A stretch of DNA of 64,000 nucleotides from Roseobacter weihaiensis (GTDB lineage Bacteria; Pseudomonadota; Alphaproteobacteria; Rhodobacterales; Rhodobacteraceae), in NCBI RefSeq assembly GCF_020622345.1, contig NZ_JACNMO010000007.1, positions 124,001-188,000 of the forward strand, in the 5' to 3' direction. The notes under the pieces were generated by a model. The model did not search any database and was not told the DNA's origin. It saw only the letters and a program-made list of their open reading frames with translations. Each line of letters opens with the position of its first letter. Within the stretch, counting starts at the first letter, position 1. The translations under genes were made by a program, and so were the position numbers. Shown piece by piece: positions 62,448-64,000 of this stretch.

Positions 62448-63545
62448 CTAGCCGTCCTCCGCATGCAACAAGGGGCCGAACGCGAGCAGAACCGAGGCGA
62501 CGGGCGGGGCCCAGGCGGCCAGATAAACCGGAAGCTGCCCGTTTTCCCCTAAAATCATTGCAAAACTTCGAACGAAATACAACGCAAACCCCAAAAGTAC
62601 CGCTGCAAGCACGGAAAGCCCGGTGCCGCCAAAACGGGTATGGCGCATGGTAAAGGCGCTCGCAACCAGAACCATCGCCACCAGAAACAGCGGCCGGGCA
62701 ATTTCTGACTGAAACCAGACCCGATGCTGCAGCGAGGAGAACCCCGCCTGATCCAGTTGCCGGATGAAATCGGGCAGGTCCCAGATCGAGATCGTGTTGG
62801 GGCGGCCAAAGCTTTCGCGGATGTGCTCCACGGTCAGCGTCGACGGGATGGCCAGCCGGTCGTGCAGGGTCGCGTTGCCCTCGGCATTGGTGCCGCGGGC
62901 CAGCGGCCATTCCTTGGCGTTGCGCAACAGCCATTCGCCCGCCTGCAATTCGGCGCTGTCTGCCCGGATGCGTCGGAAAGGTGTCCCGGTTTCCTCGTAT
63001 TCAAGGAAGGTCACATCATAAAGCACCGAGGCATCCGGGTTGGACCGCAGGGCACCGATCACCATTTGACCCTCTTCGGTGCTTTGGCGCAGCCAGAGCC
63101 CTTCGGTTGAGATCGAAAAGGTCGACGCACCGCCCGTGCGGTACCCCTGGGCCAGTTCGCTGTATTTTTTCGAGGTCCCGGCCACGATCGGGTTGAGCAT
63201 GGTGGTGGCCAGCGTGCCGAGCACCAGCACCACCCCGACCGGCGCCACAAGCGCCCCCAGCGCGGAGCGCCCCACCGCGCGGGTGGCCACCAGTTCGGAC
63301 GAGCGCGCAAGGCTGGTGAAAAAGGCGACTGTCGCAATCAGGACAATCAGCGGCAGGATCTGGTTCACCGTCTCCGGCGTGTTGAGGATGACCAGTTCGA
63401 AAATCCCGCCCGCGCTGACCCCCCGGTCCGCAAAGCGGCGGGTCTGATCGACCAGATCGACCAGCGCAATCAGCGCAAAAAGACCAACAAAGACGATGCC
63501 AAACCAGTTTGCAAAACGTCGCGCGAAATAAAGATGCAGGATCAT
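62448..63545 (-). CDS. lptG: LPS export permease LptG
   Basis: Inner-membrane subunit of the LptB2FG transporter. The 365 residues contain membrane helices at about 12-35, 50-80, 95-125 and three near the C-terminus (RPLFLVAMVLVASAFTMRH and after) with a periplasmic jellyroll between. The ATG overlaps the lptF stop by 4 bases. The larger frame continuing upstream to 63815 is antisense-type read of lptF and not coding. Confidence 0.93.
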   Translation of the reverse strand: MILHLYFARRFANWFGIVFVGLFALIALVDLVDQTRRFADRGVSAGGIFELVILNTPETVNQILPLIVLIATVAFFTSLARSSELVATRAVGRSALGALVAPVGVVLVLGTLATTMLNPIVAGTSKKYSELAQGYRTGGASTFSISTEGLWLRQSTEEGQMVIGALRSNPDASVLYDVTFLEYEETGTPFRRIRADSAELQAGEWLLRNAKEWPLARGTNAEGNATLHDRLAIPSTLTVEHIRESFGRPNTISIWDLPDFIRQLDQAGFSSLQHRVWFQSEIARPLFLVAMVLVASAFTMRHTRFGGTGLSVLAAVLLGFALYFVRSFAMILGENGQLPVYLAAWAPPVASVLLAFGPLLHAEDG

Positions 63546-64000
63546 CCGGCTCTCCGCATCAGGCGCAGCAGCACGCCGCGCGGCTTGGCCGCAAACCACA
63601 GCATGGTCACCACAAGGCAGGCCCCGAAGGCAGAGGGCAGATAGAGCAACGGCCACAGTTGCGGATCGCTGCGGACCGGGCTTTGCAAGGTGCTGCGGAC
63701 CCCGTCGATGGCCACCAACAGCGCAAAGGCCAGTGCAACCTCGCGCCAGACGCCAAAGCGCGAATAGCCGCCGATCATCAGCGTGGAGAACCCGATCAAA
63801 GCAGCCACCACACAAAAGAGCGGGTCGGCAAAGCGCGCATGGAAGCTCACGGCGATCTTTCCGATCGTCTCCCCGGTTGTGCGCGACAGCGCGTCCCAGG
63901 GTTGCAGCAGCTTTACCGTGGTCATTCTGTCGGGGTCCAGTCGCTGGCTGGCGTCATTCTGCACCAGAGCCGAGATATCAAAGGAAAAGTCGCGGAAATT
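63542..64000 (-). CDS. lptF: LPS export permease LptF (5' part beyond window)
   Basis: The C-terminal 152 residues of the second permease subunit: the end of the periplasmic jellyroll (FRDFSFDISALVQNDASQR, TTVKLLQPWDALSR) and three membrane helices (FADPLFCVVAALIGFSTLMIGG, WREVALAFALLVAIDGV, FGACLVVTMLWFAAKPRG). It pairs with LptG, encoded next with an ATGA overlap. The start codon lies beyond base 64000. Confidence 0.9.
   Translation of the reverse strand, partial: NFRDFSFDISALVQNDASQRLDPDRMTTVKLLQPWDALSRTTGETIGKIAVSFHARFADPLFCVVAALIGFSTLMIGGYSRFGVWREVALAFALLVAIDGVRSTLQSPVRSDPQLWPLLYLPSAFGACLVVTMLWFAAKPRGVLLRLMRRAG

Overview
The window is a 64 kb piece of a GC-rich alphaproteobacterial chromosome, most likely from the marine Roseobacter group (Rhodobacteraceae). 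This is inferred from gene order and content: rpmF-plsX-fabH-ihfA-merR-tRNA-Pro, lptF-lptG-lptD-surA-pdxA-rsmA, prfA-prmC-DUF4167, SPOR-nagZ-scpA-scpB, a TAXI-type TRAP transporter, an OlsB-type ornithine-lipid acyltransferase, a Fur-family regulator without CxxC pairs, and an apparent CtrA box. No rRNA, CRISPR array, insertion sequence, integrase or prophage was seen. One tRNA gene (Pro, GGG) is present. Most of the window is core chromosome, densely packed, with many ATGA/GTGA stop-start overlaps.

Layout. 0-4.1 kb: a glucosylglycerate-type module (HAD phosphatase, GT81-like synthase, convergent GH13_18 phosphorylase). 4.2-7.8 kb: a TAXI binding protein and fused TRAP permease, with a strong intrinsic terminator between them. 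8.0-13.2 kb: a minus-strand operon phaC-fabI-(MaoC/Pta fusion)-ackA joining polyhydroxyalkanoate synthesis to acyl-phosphate/ATP chemistry, with inverted repeats upstream. 13.4-16.2 kb: VOC protein, HNH endonuclease, an unknown 218-residue protein whose C-terminus resembles ParB-like toxin domains, and exonuclease III. 16.2-18.0 kb: the least explained locus, with DnaA-box-like and CtrA-box-like sites, a 97-residue protein built from four T-G/A-L-F/Y-T-T-S-M repeats, and a 349-residue unknown partner. 18.1-25.2 kb: erpA, dgt, argS, SPOR protein, nagZ, scpAB. 25.3-31.8 kb: dcd, tRNA-Pro, the merR-ihfA-fabH-plsX-rpmF-yceD unit and divergent bamE. 31.9-39.5 kb: olsB, uup, SDR, a FemAB-like protein, a 50-residue membrane protein, tyrS, anmK. 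39.5-49.9 kb: cupin, GNATs, eno, transporters, NYN-LOTUS/Fur pair, rhlE, selO, nucleoside hydrolase. 49.9-54.5 kb: mazG, M20 amidohydrolase, two ureohydrolases, DUF1499. 54.6-64 kb: prfA-prmC, DUF4167, and the LPS/outer-membrane biogenesis operon truncated within lptF.

How genes work together. The LptF/G/D, SurA and BamE genes serve outer-membrane assembly; PlsX, FabH, FabI and OlsB serve membrane lipid synthesis; NagZ and AnmK serve peptidoglycan recycling; ScpAB, Dgt, Dcd, MazG and Xth serve chromosome and nucleotide-pool maintenance. The best candidate for an undescribed system is 16.3-18.0 kb, where a repeat-containing small protein resembling a multi-core peptide precursor is followed by a helical unknown protein under what looks like cell-cycle-type (CtrA/DnaA) control. 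All family calls come from reading motifs and memory of families; no database search was possible.
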